DNA of 64,000 bases from Saprospiraceae bacterium (GCA_019187225.1 JABAQQ010000013.1:62001-126000), one strand, 5' to 3'. Counted from the first letter of the stretch, positions 32,867 through 41,148 are shown. The notes: a model not told the origin generated them from the letters alone. Numbers and translations are program-made.

Positions 32867-33652
32867 CTATCTGGCTATTACCATTTTTCGCGCTACCCTG
32901 CCATCGGCATTTCCGAAGGTGAAGAAGTAAGCGCCGTTGGGCAGATCACCGGCTTCGAAAGTGAACTGGTTGGAGCCCGCGAGCACATTTATGCTTTGGC
33001 TGTGGATCATTTGGCCTGTCAGGTCAAATACCTCGAAGCGAAAATCGCCGCTGACGTTCGATTCGACCTGAATCATGGTCTGGTCGCTGAAAGGATTGGG
33101 CGTGTTTTTTACAGAAGATATTTGGCCACTCAGGTCGTCCGCCCCGCTGACGCATTCTCCCTGCGGTTTTACCACGAGGTAGTAGTGAAAGCTGGCGTTG
33201 ATCACGCTGGGGAAATTAAGCGGGAAGGGGAATGGCGGAATATTCACCAGGATGGACAAATCGGCGGTATCCGCTGGGCCGGTGGGTGTGCCATAGACCA
33301 ATACGCAGCCCAATGTATTTTTAGCAAATACGCAGTTCGGTGGGTCGCACAGATAGGTCAAACCCGCAGGCAAACCCGTGATGGCGCCGGCTGTGGCAAT
33401 GGAAATATTCGTAATTGGAATCGCCGGCAGGTTGGGGAGCGCAAGCGTGTCGGGGACGTTAAAGGTGAATGATTGAGTGTAAGGTTCGTTGATACACGCC
33501 GTTTTCGTAAAAATAAACGGGCTATCAGGCGACCAATACCAGGGAGATACCAGCGCGCCCGACATCAACAGGGAGGAATCGCGCATACAATTTTGGGCGT
33601 TCATGGTTGCCGCCCAGGCAACGACACACAGCAGGAGTACAGTTTTTTTCAT
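32867..33652 (-). CDS. T9SS-exported protein (261 aa), paralogue of its neighbour
   Basis: A signal peptide ends TMNAQ (about 20). The central part (about 70-130) has ITNISIATAGAITGLPAGL and GCVLVYGTPTGPADTADL, which match the arrangement in the N-terminal part of the 601-residue neighbour. The C-terminal 80 residues are a type A T9SS sorting domain (NTPNPFSDQTMIQV, FEVFDLTGQMIHSQ, LPNGAYFFTF). It looks like a short version of the larger paralogue without PKD and Ig segments. Secreted; function unknown. Its 3' end runs into the hexamer array. Confidence 0.85.
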   Translation of the reverse strand: MKKTVLLLCVVAWAATMNAQNCMRDSSLLMSGALVSPWYWSPDSPFIFTKTACINEPYTQSFTFNVPDTLALPNLPAIPITNISIATAGAITGLPAGLTYLCDPPNCVFAKNTLGCVLVYGTPTGPADTADLSILVNIPPFPFPLNFPSVINASFHYYLVVKPQGECVSGADDLSGQISSVKNTPNPFSDQTMIQVESNVSGDFRFEVFDLTGQMIHSQSINVLAGSNQFTFEAGDLPNGAYFFTFGNADGRVARKMVIAR

Positions 33653-33805
33653 AGTTCAGGTTGTAAACGTTTTAGAACCGGTTTGGAAACGATTGAAAAT
33701 GAAAGGATTGGTTTGAAACAGCGACCAATTTCCGGCATTTTCGCGATTTATCGGAACAAAGTCGGAAAATTAGTTTCAAGTGTAAAATTCCGGCCATCGG
33801 CACGA

Positions 33806-33845
33806 ATAAAAAACGAGGAACCAGCACCCGGCTGATTCCTCGTTT
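33806..33845 (-). terminator. Rho-independent terminator of rpmI-rplT
   Basis: On the minus strand a 15-bp stem with one mismatch (33831-33845 and 33811-33825) and a 5-nt loop is followed by TTTTTT. It lies about 30 bp after the rplT stop. Confidence 0.85.
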
Positions 33846-33874
33846 CGACATTTTAACAGCGACAAGGACCTTGT

Positions 33875-34222
33875 TTATCCCTTCACCGCATCCAAGATGG
33901 CTTTGAAAGCCTTCGGGTGGTTAAGCGCCAGGTCGGCCAGCGCTTTGCGGTTCAGGCCAATGCCTTTTTGCCCCAAAGCGTGTATGAAGCGGCTGTAGCT
34001 CAGACCTTCGGCACGGGTAGCGGCGTTGATGCGCGCGATCCACAGGCGGCGGAAGGTGCGTTTTTTGAACTTGCGGTCGCGGAAGGCGTATTGCCAGCCT
34101 TTTTCCAGCGTGTTCTTCGCTACGGTGTATACTTTCGAGCGGGCGCCGAAATATCCGCGCGCAGCGAGCATGATCTTTTTCCGGCGTGCACGGCTTGCCG
34201 GGTTGTTGGTTGCTCTTGGCAT
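33875..34222 (-). CDS. rplT: 50S ribosomal protein L20
   Basis: 115 residues, normal length, almost the whole consensus visible: [83 protein letters not shown]20 binds 23S rRNA early in 50S assembly and in several bacteria represses its own operon by binding the leader. It follows rpmI, but with an unusually long 224-bp gap that holds a TACTGC tandem array. A terminator follows. Confidence 0.98.
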   Translation of the reverse strand: MPRATNNPASRARRKKIMLAARGYFGARSKVYTVAKNTLEKGWQYAFRDRKFKKRTFRRLWIARINAATRAEGLSYSRFIHALGQKGIGLNRKALADLALNHPKAFKAILDAVKG

Positions 34223-34302
34223 GAATGAAAAAATTTTTTAGTGCGACACCGGGGAGACATTCGCAGCGGAAAGTCAGCATTACACTGCCAACGGCTCCTG
34301 CC

Positions 34303-34332
34303 TACTGCTACTGCTACTGCTACTGCTACTGC
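34303..34332. repeat. TACTGC hexamer array between rpmI and rplT
   Basis: Five tandem TACTGC units (GCAGTA on the coding minus strand) within the rpmI-rplT intergenic region, where an L20 regulatory structure might be expected. Same hexamer type as at 32698-32859 and 58191-58237. Confidence 0.85.
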
Positions 34333-34446
34333 CTGCTCTTCATCCGGTGGCCTCGTTAAAAAATGTGGTTTGAAAAGCTCCCGCTTTCGGGAACAATGCG
34401 CGCTTCGGAGGATATACCCGCCTTCGTCAAGACTACGGCGGGTAAA

Positions 34447-34641
34447 TCAGATCGCCAGCAAACGCTCCAGACGAGCGTGGTCAGCAGTGTGCGTGACCAC
34501 TGCATCGCGCAGGTGGCGTTTGGCTTTCGTCGTCTTTTTGCGCATCAGGTGGCGCATTCTGGCCCGGTTGCGCTTGACTTTCCCTGTGCCAGTCACCTTG
34601 AAACGCTTCTTGGCGCTGGAATGGGTTTTCATTTTCGGCAT
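34447..34641 (-). CDS. rpmI: 50S ribosomal protein L35
   Basis: 64 residues, normal for the family: [24 protein letters not shown], then [20 protein letters not shown]. It is a small basic protein of the large ribosomal subunit. A promoter match at 34675-34708 ends about 35 bp before the start. This suggests that rpmI-rplT are transcribed independently of infC, which here ends in its own terminator. Confidence 0.97.
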   Translation of the reverse strand: MPKMKTHSSAKKRFKVTGTGKVKRNRARMRHLMRKKTTKAKRHLRDAVVTHTADHARLERLLAI

Positions 34642-34674
34642 GACAAAAATGATATACGGTTAAAAAATGGAGCG

Positions 34675-34708
34675 CAAAGGTAATACGGTTGACCGGATTA
34701 GAAAACAA
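34675..34708 (-). promoter_or_regulatory. Bacteroidota-type promoter for rpmI-rplT
   Basis: On the minus strand TTG (34706-34708), a 23-nt spacer, TACCTTTG (34675-34682). The -7 element is perfect and identical to those of the SRP RNA and paaZ genes. Confidence 0.65.
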
Positions 34709-34746
34709 TTGCGTAAAATTGTTCGGAGAAATTTCAGGGTCGGGCT

Positions 34747-35211
34747 TTAATCCGGAAAGGTGATACTGGAATTGCACCCACCGGATTCGCTTGTACATTT
34801 ACATCTTTGTCTCTTGCATTTTTCAAAAATAACCTGATCGCAAGTACTGCAAGGCAAGCTGGCGCTACACTCCATTGTGCAGCCGCCTCCGCCCGTTGTG
34901 ATAAACATCAAATCATTTCCACTTTGAGACAAAATAATGGCAATTTGGCTGGGATTTGATTGATTAGGGCGCGTTGCGGCAGATTTAATGTAGTAGTATT
35001 GGCCGAGGGTGTCTGTCCCTGACAGAATGATCGAATTCGATAAGGTAGCTCCATTCAAAACAAAGGAAAGCGTGTCTGTCAACTGGGCATCGGTCATGAT
35101 AAGGGTAGGAACTCCGCTACTGATAGTGCCTACAGTGATTTGCTGCGCGAAAATTGAAGTAAAGAGCGTTTGGGCGAGCGCCAGGAATGCGCATTTCAAG
35201 ATGGTTTTCAT
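34747..35211 (-). CDS. secreted Cys-rich protein of unknown function, inserted between infC and rpmI
   Basis: 154 residues with a signal peptide (about 1-22, ending SIFAQ). A Ser/Thr-rich beta-type middle part is followed by a C-terminal cysteine cluster (GGGGCTMECSASLPCSTC, then CKRQRCKC and GGCNSS) with eight or more Cys. No T9SS tail is visible, and I do not recognise a family. The cysteines could bind metal or form disulfides outside the cell. The position is odd: infC, rpmI and rplT are normally adjacent, and this gene splits them, with a terminator upstream of it and a promoter downstream. Confidence 0.7.
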   Translation of the reverse strand: MKTILKCAFLALAQTLFTSIFAQQITVGTISSGVPTLIMTDAQLTDTLSFVLNGATLSNSIILSGTDTLGQYYYIKSAATRPNQSNPSQIAIILSQSGNDLMFITTGGGGCTMECSASLPCSTCDQVIFEKCKRQRCKCTSESGGCNSSITFPD

Positions 35212-35341
35212 TTTGAAATCAATTTTTAAGATGATCTGATTTGCAAAATTGAAAAAAAAACCGATCCCGCCATATTTTGAATGTTAAATATTTCATTATG
35301 AAAAGGGTTGAGGCGCCTTCTCTAAACTTGGTCATTAGATA

Positions 35342-35389
35342 AAGCTAAAAACAACAAACCGCCTTGCTCGACGCTGAACAAGGCAGTTT
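35342..35389 (-). terminator. Rho-independent terminator of infC
   Basis: On the minus strand a 11-bp stem with one mismatch (35379-35389 and 35356-35366) is followed by a T-rich stretch TTGTTGTTTTTAG. It is about 30 bp beyond the infC stop and separates infC from the ribosomal protein genes. Confidence 0.75.
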
Positions 35390-35417
35390 CATTAAAAACT
35401 ATGATTGATGTAAGTGC

Positions 35418-36074
35418 TTATTCTCCCTCTTTCTTCTTCGGCGCCGTTTTTTTCGGCGTCAGGATGACGTTCATGCGTTTGCCTTCCATGCGCGGCAATT
35501 GTTCTGCCGTGCCGTATTCTTCGAGTTCTTTCAAAAAACGCAGCAACAGGAGTTCGCCCCGGTCTTTAAAAACGATGGCACGGCCTCTGAACTGGACGTA
35601 CGCTTTTACCTTGTTGCCTTCGGTGAGGAAATTTTTGGCGTGGCGCACTTTGAAATCGAAATCGTGGTCACCGGTTTCCGGGCCGAAGCGAATTTCTTTT
35701 AATTCCACTTTAGTGGTGTTCGCCTTGAGTTCTTTTTCCCGTTTTTTCTTCTGATACAGGAATTTGTTGTAGTCCACGATGCGGACAACAGGCGGGTCGG
35801 CGTTGGGAGAGATTTCTACCACGTCGAGGCCCATTTCTTCGGCCCACTTTTGCAGTTTGGAGGTGGTATAGATGCCGGGTTCGACAGTTTGGCCCGCAAC
35901 TGTGCTGATTTCATCCAGGTTGTCGCCCACAAGGCGCACTTCATTCGCCTTGATAAAACTGTTGATGTTGTGTTCAGGCGCTCGAGGGCCGCGATTGAAT
36001 GGGCGAGGGCCGCCAGGGCGTGAACCGGGCGGGCGATTGCCTGGAGGTTTGGGTCGGTAAGGTTTAAATGCCAA
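35418..36074 (-). CDS. infC: translation initiation factor IF-3
   Basis: IF-3 binds the 30S subunit, prevents premature 50S joining and proofreads the start codon. The 218-residue form has a Pro/Arg/Gly-rich N-terminal extension (about 1-33). The N-domain follows ([16 protein letters not shown], then [25 protein letters not shown]), then a linker helix rich in Lys and the C-domain ([25 protein letters not shown] and [14 protein letters not shown]). The start is TTG at 36074; no ATG or GTG lies upstream in frame. A non-AUG start is a known autoregulatory device of infC, because IF-3 discriminates against it. An N-domain insertion of about 13 residues (near [11 protein letters not shown]) is longer than usual. 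Promoter at 36148-36177, terminator at 35342-35389. Confidence 0.95.
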   Translation of the reverse strand: MAFKPYRPKPPGNRPPGSRPGGPRPFNRGPRAPEHNINSFIKANEVRLVGDNLDEISTVAGQTVEPGIYTTSKLQKWAEEMGLDVVEISPNADPPVVRIVDYNKFLYQKKKREKELKANTTKVELKEIRFGPETGDHDFDFKVRHAKNFLTEGNKVKAYVQFRGRAIVFKDRGELLLLRFLKELEEYGTAEQLPRMEGKRMNVILTPKKTAPKKKEGE

Positions 36075-36147
36075 GTAATGAGTTGGTTTGGTGAAAAAAA
36101 CCGGGCACGGACAATCGAAGCGCGTACCCCTGCATGAAAAATTTTCA

Positions 36148-36177
36148 CAAAAATACTCTAATTCTGTGTTTCAACAA
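36148..36177 (-). promoter_or_regulatory. Bacteroidota-type promoter for infC
   Basis: On the minus strand TTG (36175-36177), 19-nt spacer, TATTTTTG (36148-36155): a perfect TTG-N19-TAnnTTTG. The infC TTG start is about 74 bp downstream. Confidence 0.7.
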
Positions 36178-36206
36178 TTTAAGATGGGTGGAAAAATTTT
36201 TTGTTT

Positions 36207-36214
36207 TATGTTTG
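36207..36214 (+). promoter_or_regulatory. -7 element before the HicB-like gene
   Basis: TATGTTTG, perfect TAnnTTTG, 22 bp ahead of the ATG at 36237. It supports that start rather than the in-frame start at 36201, which it overlaps. Confidence 0.55.
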
Positions 36215-36236
36215 CCTTTGTACAAAAATAACGCTC

Positions 36237-36431
36237 ATGACTGCACAAACACACCCCAAACTCCTTTTCGTCGTTCAGGAGGCCCCCGAAGGAGGCTACA
36301 CCGCTAAAGCGCCCGGCTATGGCATTTTCACACAAGGGGAAACTATGAACGAACTTTTGGCAAACATACGGGAAGCAATTCAGTGCCATTTTGAAGAAGA
36401 AAATCGGCACCTTAGCCGCTATTCTCACTGA
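36237..36431 (+). CDS. HicB-like small protein
   Basis: 64 residues matching the HicB-type partial RNase-H-fold proteins: LLFVVQEAPEGGYTAKAPGYGIFTQGETMNELLANIREAIQCHFEEE. HicB proteins are usually antitoxins of HicA, but no HicA is adjacent. Many solitary relatives in Bacteroidota have no known role. The C-terminus is suspicious. In this frame it ends HLSRYSH. In the +1 frame the sequence continues without interruption with TLAAILTDVAEHLGLSKEEIMEIL and ends in a TAATG overlap with priA. A one-base loss in the GAAGAAGAAAA run would explain this. It may be a frameshifted gene, a sequencing error, or two overlapping frames. Confidence 0.7.
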   Translation: MTAQTHPKLLFVVQEAPEGGYTAKAPGYGIFTQGETMNELLANIREAIQCHFEEENRHLSRYSH

Positions 36432-36489
36432 CGTTGCCGAACACCTCGGTCTCAGCAAGGAAGAAATCATGGAAATCCTTTTCGGATAA
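36391..36489 (+). other. +1-frame continuation of the HicB-like gene, coupled to priA
   Basis: Frame running from a TTG at 36391 to the TAA at 36487-36489. It encodes a helix-turn-helix-looking tail (LTDVAEHLGLSKEEIMEIL). The stop shares its last A with the priA start (TAATG), which is typical of translational coupling and argues that ribosomes do end here. Confidence 0.45.
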
Positions 36490-38933
36490 TGCTTTTCGCC
36501 GACATCATCCTCCCGCTCGCGCTGCCCAAACGCACTTACACCTACGCCGTGCCCGACGTACTGGCGCCAATGGTGCAACCCGGCGTACGCGTGGAAGTGC
36601 AATTCGGCCGCAGCAAGCTGTACAGCGGACTGGTGGAACGCGTTCATGTGGAACAACCGGAATACCAGACAAAAAACATCATCGCCGTGCTCGACGAAGT
36701 GACGGTGGTGACGCCCCAGCAACTCCAACTTTGGGACTGGATGGCCGATTATTATTGCTGTACGCTCGGCGAAGTGATGCAAGCTGCTCTACCCGGCCAC
36801 CTGAAGCTGACCAGTGAAACGAAACTCGTTTTAAACCCCAACTACGGCGACGATTTTTCGGAACTGAACAACGACGAATACCTCGTCGCCGAAGCGCTGC
36901 ACATTCAGAACGAGGTTTCGATTGACGATGTGCGCAAGATACTGAACAAAAAGACCGTTTTTCCTGTCGTTCAAAGCCTCCTGAACCGGGGCGTTTTGTT
37001 CCTGCGCGAGGACTTGCAGGAAAAATTCAAACCCAAAAAAGTGACGGCAGTGCGGCTGGCAGAACCTTTTCGCTCGCAGCCTGATCTGCTGAAACCCGTT
37101 TTTGATGAGTTGCAAAAAAAAGAGCGCCAGGTCGAGATACTGATGGCCTACCTGGCTTTGAACAAACGACAACCCGTCGTGCTGCGCCAGGAAGTGCTGC
37201 AAAAAGCCGACGTGTCGCCCTCTTCGTTCCAGACTTTGGTAAAAAAAGGCGTTCTCGAAATCTACGACCGCGAGGTGAGCCGCATGAGCGGCTATGAAGA
37301 CGAACTCACCGACGCGGGCGAACTTTCCACCCAACAACGCCGCGCTTTTTCAGAGATAAACGCCTGTTTTTCAACAAAAAACGTCGCGCTTTTGCACGGT
37401 GTCACCGGTAGCGGCAAAACGCGTATCTACGTCGAACTCATCCGCAACGCAATGGCGCAGGGCGGGCAAGTGCTGTATCTCCTGCCCGAAATCGCCCTCA
37501 CGACGCAACTTGTCAGCCGCCTCCAGCGCATCTTCGGCAGTGAAGTAGCGGTGTATCACTCCAAGGTCAATTACAACGAACGCGTGGAAGTGTGGCGCAG
37601 CGCCGTCGCCGGCTTGCCCGTCATTATGTCGGCCCGCTCGGGTTTGTTCCTGCCCTTCCAAAATCTCCAACTGATCATTGTGGACGAAGAACACGACGCA
37701 TCGTTCAAACAATTCGACCCCGCACCGCGCTACCACGCCCGCGACACCGCTATTTATCTGGCTAAACTCTACGGCGCCAAAGTACTGCTCGGCACGGCCA
37801 CGCCTGCCCTGGAGACATACCACAACGCTACCTCCGGCAAGTACGGCCTCATCGAACTCAACGAGCGTTTCGGAGGGCTTCAACTGCCCGATATCCAGCC
37901 GGTTGACCTGCGCGAGCAGTACAAAAAGCGGCAAATGCAAAGCATCTTTTCCACGCCGCTTATCGAAAACCTGCAAGCCGCGCTCGACCACGGCGAACAG
38001 GCCATCCTCTTCCAGAACCGGCGCGGCTACTCGCCCGTGCTCGAATGCCAGACCTGCGGCTGGACAGCCATGTGCCGCCACTGCGACGTGAGCCTCACCT
38101 ATCACAAACACTCCAACCGCCTCCAATGCCACTACTGCGGCTACCAGCAGGAGCCGGTGAGCGTGTGCCCCGCCTGCGGCAGCGGCAAGATCACGCTGCT
38201 CAGTTTCGGCACGGAAAAGATCGAAGAAGAACTCAAAATTTTCCTCCCGAAAGCCCGCATCGCGCGTATGGACCTCGACACGGCAGGCACCAAAACCAAC
38301 CTCGCCTCCCTGCTCAACGACTTCGAGGAAAAGCGCATAGACATCCTCGTCGGCACCCAAATGGTGACCAAAGGACTCGATTTCGAGAACGTCGGCGTGG
38401 TGGGCATCCTCGGCGCCGACCAGTTGGTGCGCTTTCCCGACTTCCGCGCCGGCGAACGTGCTTATCAACTCCTGACCCAGGTGGCCGGTCGCGCCGGCCG
38501 CAAAAACAAACAAGGCCGTGTACTGATGCAGGCATTTAATCCCGCACATCCCGTTCTCCAGGAAGTGCTGAACGGCGATTTTGCAGGCTTCATCCGGCGC
38601 GAAATGGGCGAACGGCAGGAGTTCCGCTACCCGCCGTTCACCCGGCTGATCCACCTGACCCTGCGGCACAAGGACGCGCGCACCGTCCACGACGCGGCAG
38701 CGTTTTTTGGAAAATTATTGAAAGAAAAACTCGGCGAACGGGTACTGGGGCCGGTGCTGCCGCACATCCCGCGGGTACGCGGCCTTTATGCCGAAAACCT
38801 CCTGCTCAAATTGGAAAAATCAGCGCCCCTGCTGGCGAACACGAAGGCGCTGATCCGCCGTTCGACGGAAATCATGCTGGGTCGGCAGGGCTTCGGGCAG
38901 GTGGGGGTGGCGGTGGATGTGGATCCGGTGTAG
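36489..38933 (+). CDS. priA: primosomal protein N' (replication restart helicase PriA)
   Basis: 814 residues. PriA recognises stalled forks and D-loops, unwinds the lagging strand and reloads the replisome. N-terminal DNA-binding domain (PLALPKRTYTYAVP, G-V-R-V-E-V-Q-F-G). Walker A GVTGSGKT at 304-311, DEEH at 399-402, GTATPALE motif III, and a zinc region from Cys520 with C-x2-C pairs (CQTCGW, CRHCD, CHYCG, CPACGSG). Next come motifs V/VI (GTQMVTKGLDFENV, QVAGRAGR). The C-terminal domain ends in GRQGFGQVGVAVDVDPV. All expected residues are present. The ATG overlaps the stop of the upstream small frame (TAATG), so translation may be coupled. The 3' end overlaps sequence antisense to a TIR gene fragment. 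Confidence 0.97.
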   Translation: MLFADIILPLALPKRTYTYAVPDVLAPMVQPGVRVEVQFGRSKLYSGLVERVHVEQPEYQTKNIIAVLDEVTVVTPQQLQLWDWMADYYCCTLGEVMQAALPGHLKLTSETKLVLNPNYGDDFSELNNDEYLVAEALHIQNEVSIDDVRKILNKKTVFPVVQSLLNRGVLFLREDLQEKFKPKKVTAVRLAEPFRSQPDLLKPVFDELQKKERQVEILMAYLALNKRQPVVLRQEVLQKADVSPSSFQTLVKKGVLEIYDREVSRMSGYEDELTDAGELSTQQRRAFSEINACFSTKNVALLHGVTGSGKTRIYVELIRNAMAQGGQVLYLLPEIALTTQLVSRLQRIFGSEVAVYHSKVNYNERVEVWRSAVAGLPVIMSARSGLFLPFQNLQLIIVDEEHDASFKQFDPAPRYHARDTAIYLAKLYGAKVLLGTATPALETYHNATSGKYGLIELNERFGGLQLPDIQPVDLREQYKKRQMQSIFSTPLIENLQAALDHGEQAILFQNRRGYSPVLECQTCGWTAMCRHCDVSLTYHKHSNRLQCHYCGYQQEPVSVCPACGSGKITLLSFGTEKIEEELKIFLPKARIARMDLDTAGTKTNLASLLNDFEEKRIDILVGTQMVTKGLDFENVGVVGILGADQLVRFPDFRAGERAYQLLTQVAGRAGRKNKQGRVLMQAFNPAHPVLQEVLNGDFAGFIRREMGERQEFRYPPFTRLIHLTLRHKDARTVHDAAAFFGKLLKEKLGERVLGPVLPHIPRVRGLYAENLLLKLEKSAPLLANTKALIRRSTEIMLGRQGFGQVGVAVDVDPV

Positions 38934-39018
38934 ACTGAGGTGTCATCTCCGACGAAGGAGGAGGTGAGATCTCAGCAGACGGGGGCATCGCGCGCTTCGA
39001 GATGTCACCCTGGTGGCT

Positions 39019-39186
39019 CAATTTCGGCAGGCTGATGTCGGGTTTCATGTGCTTCTCGTCGCGGAAGATTTTCATCGGGCGCGCAAGCGTGGGCTTGGCA
39101 TAGCGTTTCAGCGCGGTTTCGAGCGCGACGGCGTGGCGGCGACTGTTTTCGTTATGGCGGCAGGAAATGAAGGCTTTGTATTTCAC
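39019..39186 (-). pseudogene. N-terminal fragment of a TIR-domain protein
   Basis: The first 56 residues read as a bacterial TIR domain start: KYKAFISCRHNENSRRHAVA, then LETALKRYAKP and KIFRDEKHMKPDISLPKL. This matches the beginning of TIR-WD40/TPR-type proteins, where FISYRH is usual. After LPKL the similarity stops. The frame runs on into Pro/Ser-rich nonsense antisense to the priA terminus and ends at 38872. The rest of the TIR domain (including the catalytic Glu region) and any downstream domains are missing. It looks like a gene truncated by deletion up to priA. TIR proteins are NADase-type immune or signalling effectors. Confidence 0.7.
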
Positions 39187-39370
39187 AGGCAGCAGGGTTT
39201 TTAAAACGGCGAAAATTATTCTGATTTTTTGGAATCCAACAGCATACGTTTACATTCGCACAGCATTATTTGTTGACAAAAACACATAGGTATTCCCTTA
39301 AACAGAACGAAAGTCCATGTGCTCTATGTGCCTATGTGTTCGAACTTCAACTACAATAACTACACCCACC

Positions 39371-40693
39371 ATGCCCGATCGCAGAACATTCATCAAACAA
39401 TCCACCCTGATCGGCCTCGGCGCGCTGAGTTCCGCTCAACTGTTCGCTTACCGCGGGCGCCCTATTGAAAAGATCGTCGTCGGCGTCGTCGGCGTCAACA
39501 GCCGGGGGGCATTTTTGGCGCAGGCATTCGCCAAATTGCCCGATGTCGAGGTTGGTTATATCTGCGATGTGGACAGCACGGTGACAGAAAAGAACATAGC
39601 CGCCATAGAAAAACTGACGGGCAAAAAACCAAAAGGAATTGTGGACGTGCGCAAATTGATCGAGACCAAAGACTGCGACGTCCTTGTCATCGCCGCGCCC
39701 GACCACTGGCATGCCCCCGCCGCCCTGATGGCCGTGCAGACAGGCAAACACGTCTACCTCGAAAAACCCTGTTCGCATAATCCCGCCGAAGGGGAAATGC
39801 TGGTGCAGGCCGTGCAGAAATACCGCCGTCTCATCCAGATGGGCAACCAGCGCCGCTCCTTTCCGAAGATCATCGAAGCCATGCAATTGTTGCGCCAGGG
39901 CGTCATCGGCAGGGTGTACTACGCGAGGGGCTGGTACGCCAATGCGCGCAAATCCATCGGCACCGGCAGAATGGTACCGCCACCCGCGACCCTGAATTTC
40001 GACCTGTGGCAGGGCCCTGCCCCGCGCCGCCCTTACAAGGACAATCTCGTGCATTACAACTGGCATTGGTTCTGGCATTGGGGCACCGGCGAAGCCCTCA
40101 ACAACGGCACCCATGAAATAGACGTGATGCGTTGGGGCCTCGGAGCCGCCTACCCGACCAAAGTAGTCTCCGCCGGCGGGCGTTTCGCTTTTCAGGACGA
40201 CTGGGAAACGCCCGACACCCAGACCATTACTTTTGAATTCCCCAACAACACCGCCATGACCTGGGAAGGGCGCAGCTGCAATGGCCAACGCCTCGAAGGC
40301 AGCGGTAGAGGCGTCGCATTTTACGGCGAAACGGGTTCTTTGGTCTCCTACGGCGGCGACGAATACAAAATATTCGATCTCGACAACAAACTGCTGCGGG
40401 AGGGAAAATCGGAAATTCAAAGCGTGGAAGGCACCAACACCGTCAGCATCGGCGAACAATTGGACAGCCTGCACCTGACCAATTTCCTCGACGCCGTCCG
40501 CGGCAAAGCGGAACTGACCTCTCCCATTGCCGATGGCCATATCTCCACCCTCCTGCCGCAACTCGGCAACATCGCCTTCCGCACAGGGCGGGCGCTCCAG
40601 TGCGACCCTGCTAACGGGCATATTCTTCAGGATAAAGAGGCGATGAAATTGTGGGCGAGGGAGTATGAGAAGGGATGGGAGATGAAGGTGTAG
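39371..40693 (+). CDS. Gfo/Idh/MocA-family oxidoreductase with twin-arginine signal
   Basis: From the ATG at 39371 the 440-residue protein begins with a Tat-type signal (DRRTFIKQSTLIGLGALSSA) and should be exported folded to the periplasm. The Rossmann part starts IVVGVVGVNSRGAFLAQAF. The family signatures DHWHAPAAL, EKPCSHNP (the Lys used in catalysis) and GTHEIDVMRWGL follow. Such enzymes use NAD(P) to oxidise or reduce sugars, cyclitols or related compounds; the substrate here is unknown. The next small gene begins 20 bp downstream. An in-frame start further upstream (39317) would displace the Tat motif and is rejected. Between the TIR fragment and this gene (39187-39370) I see nothing else. 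Confidence 0.92.
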   Translation: MPDRRTFIKQSTLIGLGALSSAQLFAYRGRPIEKIVVGVVGVNSRGAFLAQAFAKLPDVEVGYICDVDSTVTEKNIAAIEKLTGKKPKGIVDVRKLIETKDCDVLVIAAPDHWHAPAALMAVQTGKHVYLEKPCSHNPAEGEMLVQAVQKYRRLIQMGNQRRSFPKIIEAMQLLRQGVIGRVYYARGWYANARKSIGTGRMVPPPATLNFDLWQGPAPRRPYKDNLVHYNWHWFWHWGTGEALNNGTHEIDVMRWGLGAAYPTKVVSAGGRFAFQDDWETPDTQTITFEFPNNTAMTWEGRSCNGQRLEGSGRGVAFYGETGSLVSYGGDEYKIFDLDNKLLREGKSEIQSVEGTNTVSIGEQLDSLHLTNFLDAVRGKAELTSPIADGHISTLLPQLGNIAFRTGRALQCDPANGHILQDKEAMKLWAREYEKGWEMKV

Positions 40694-40713
40694 GTGACTT
40701 GTATAAAAAAAGT

Positions 40714-41007
40714 ATGAAACAGGAAGAAACCATCCTCACTCGCCACCCCGAGGGCAAAAAAGGCGTGAACATCCTGCGTCGCCGCTACGACCTCACTGCG
40801 CAGGCGCTGCTCGATACGCTTCGCGAACGTGGTGAAATGGGCGCTATGGATTTGTATGAAGCCGCCGCCGCCCGGCTCGAAGAACACCTCGACGGCAAAC
40901 CGCTGTGGTACGCCGTGACGGTGAAACTCGATCTCGAAGCGCGGGGCGTGCTCGGGACCCGCAAGCAAGGCGGCGCGCAAAAGGTCTTTCTGAAAAAAGG
41001 AACATAA
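40714..41007 (+). CDS. DUF6958-like small protein
   Basis: 97 residues from the ATG at 40714. The pattern LTRHPEGKKGVNILRRRYD near the start and WYAVTVKLDLEARGVL near the end is one I associate with the DUF6958 family, a winged-helix-like domain of unknown function. It starts 20 bp after the oxidoreductase gene, so it is probably in the same transcript. No catalytic motif is visible. Confidence 0.7.
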   Translation: MKQEETILTRHPEGKKGVNILRRRYDLTAQALLDTLRERGEMGAMDLYEAAAARLEEHLDGKPLWYAVTVKLDLEARGVLGTRKQGGAQKVFLKKGT

Positions 41008-41050
41008 ATCCTGCGAATCAGAGGCTAACAAGCATGTGACCTTTATAATA

Positions 41051-41148
41051 TTTCCCGCAGATTTGCGCAGAAAAATTTGCGCAGATGGCCGCAGATTTTG
41101 ATCTCGCGAAAATCTGCGGCATAAACCTGCGAAAATCTGCGGGAAATG
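41051..41148. repeat. CGCAGATTT-type repeat unit with 15-bp terminal inverted repeats
   Basis: A block built from several CGCAGATTT/AAATCTGCG words, bounded by perfect arms ATTTCCCGCAGATTT (41051-41065) and complement (41134-41148). Such GCAGATTT-rich palindromic blocks are a recurrent type of intergenic repeat in Bacteroidota. It lies between convergent genes and may help end both transcripts. Confidence 0.7.

Noticed and set aside
32705-33472. Gly-Ser-Gln-Trp repeat open frame
   Set aside because: It is the translation of the GGCAGT tandem array running antisense into a T9SS gene.
37371-38690. Long open frame antisense to priA
   Set aside because: PriA motifs on the plus strand are complete; the antisense frame has no recognisable domain.
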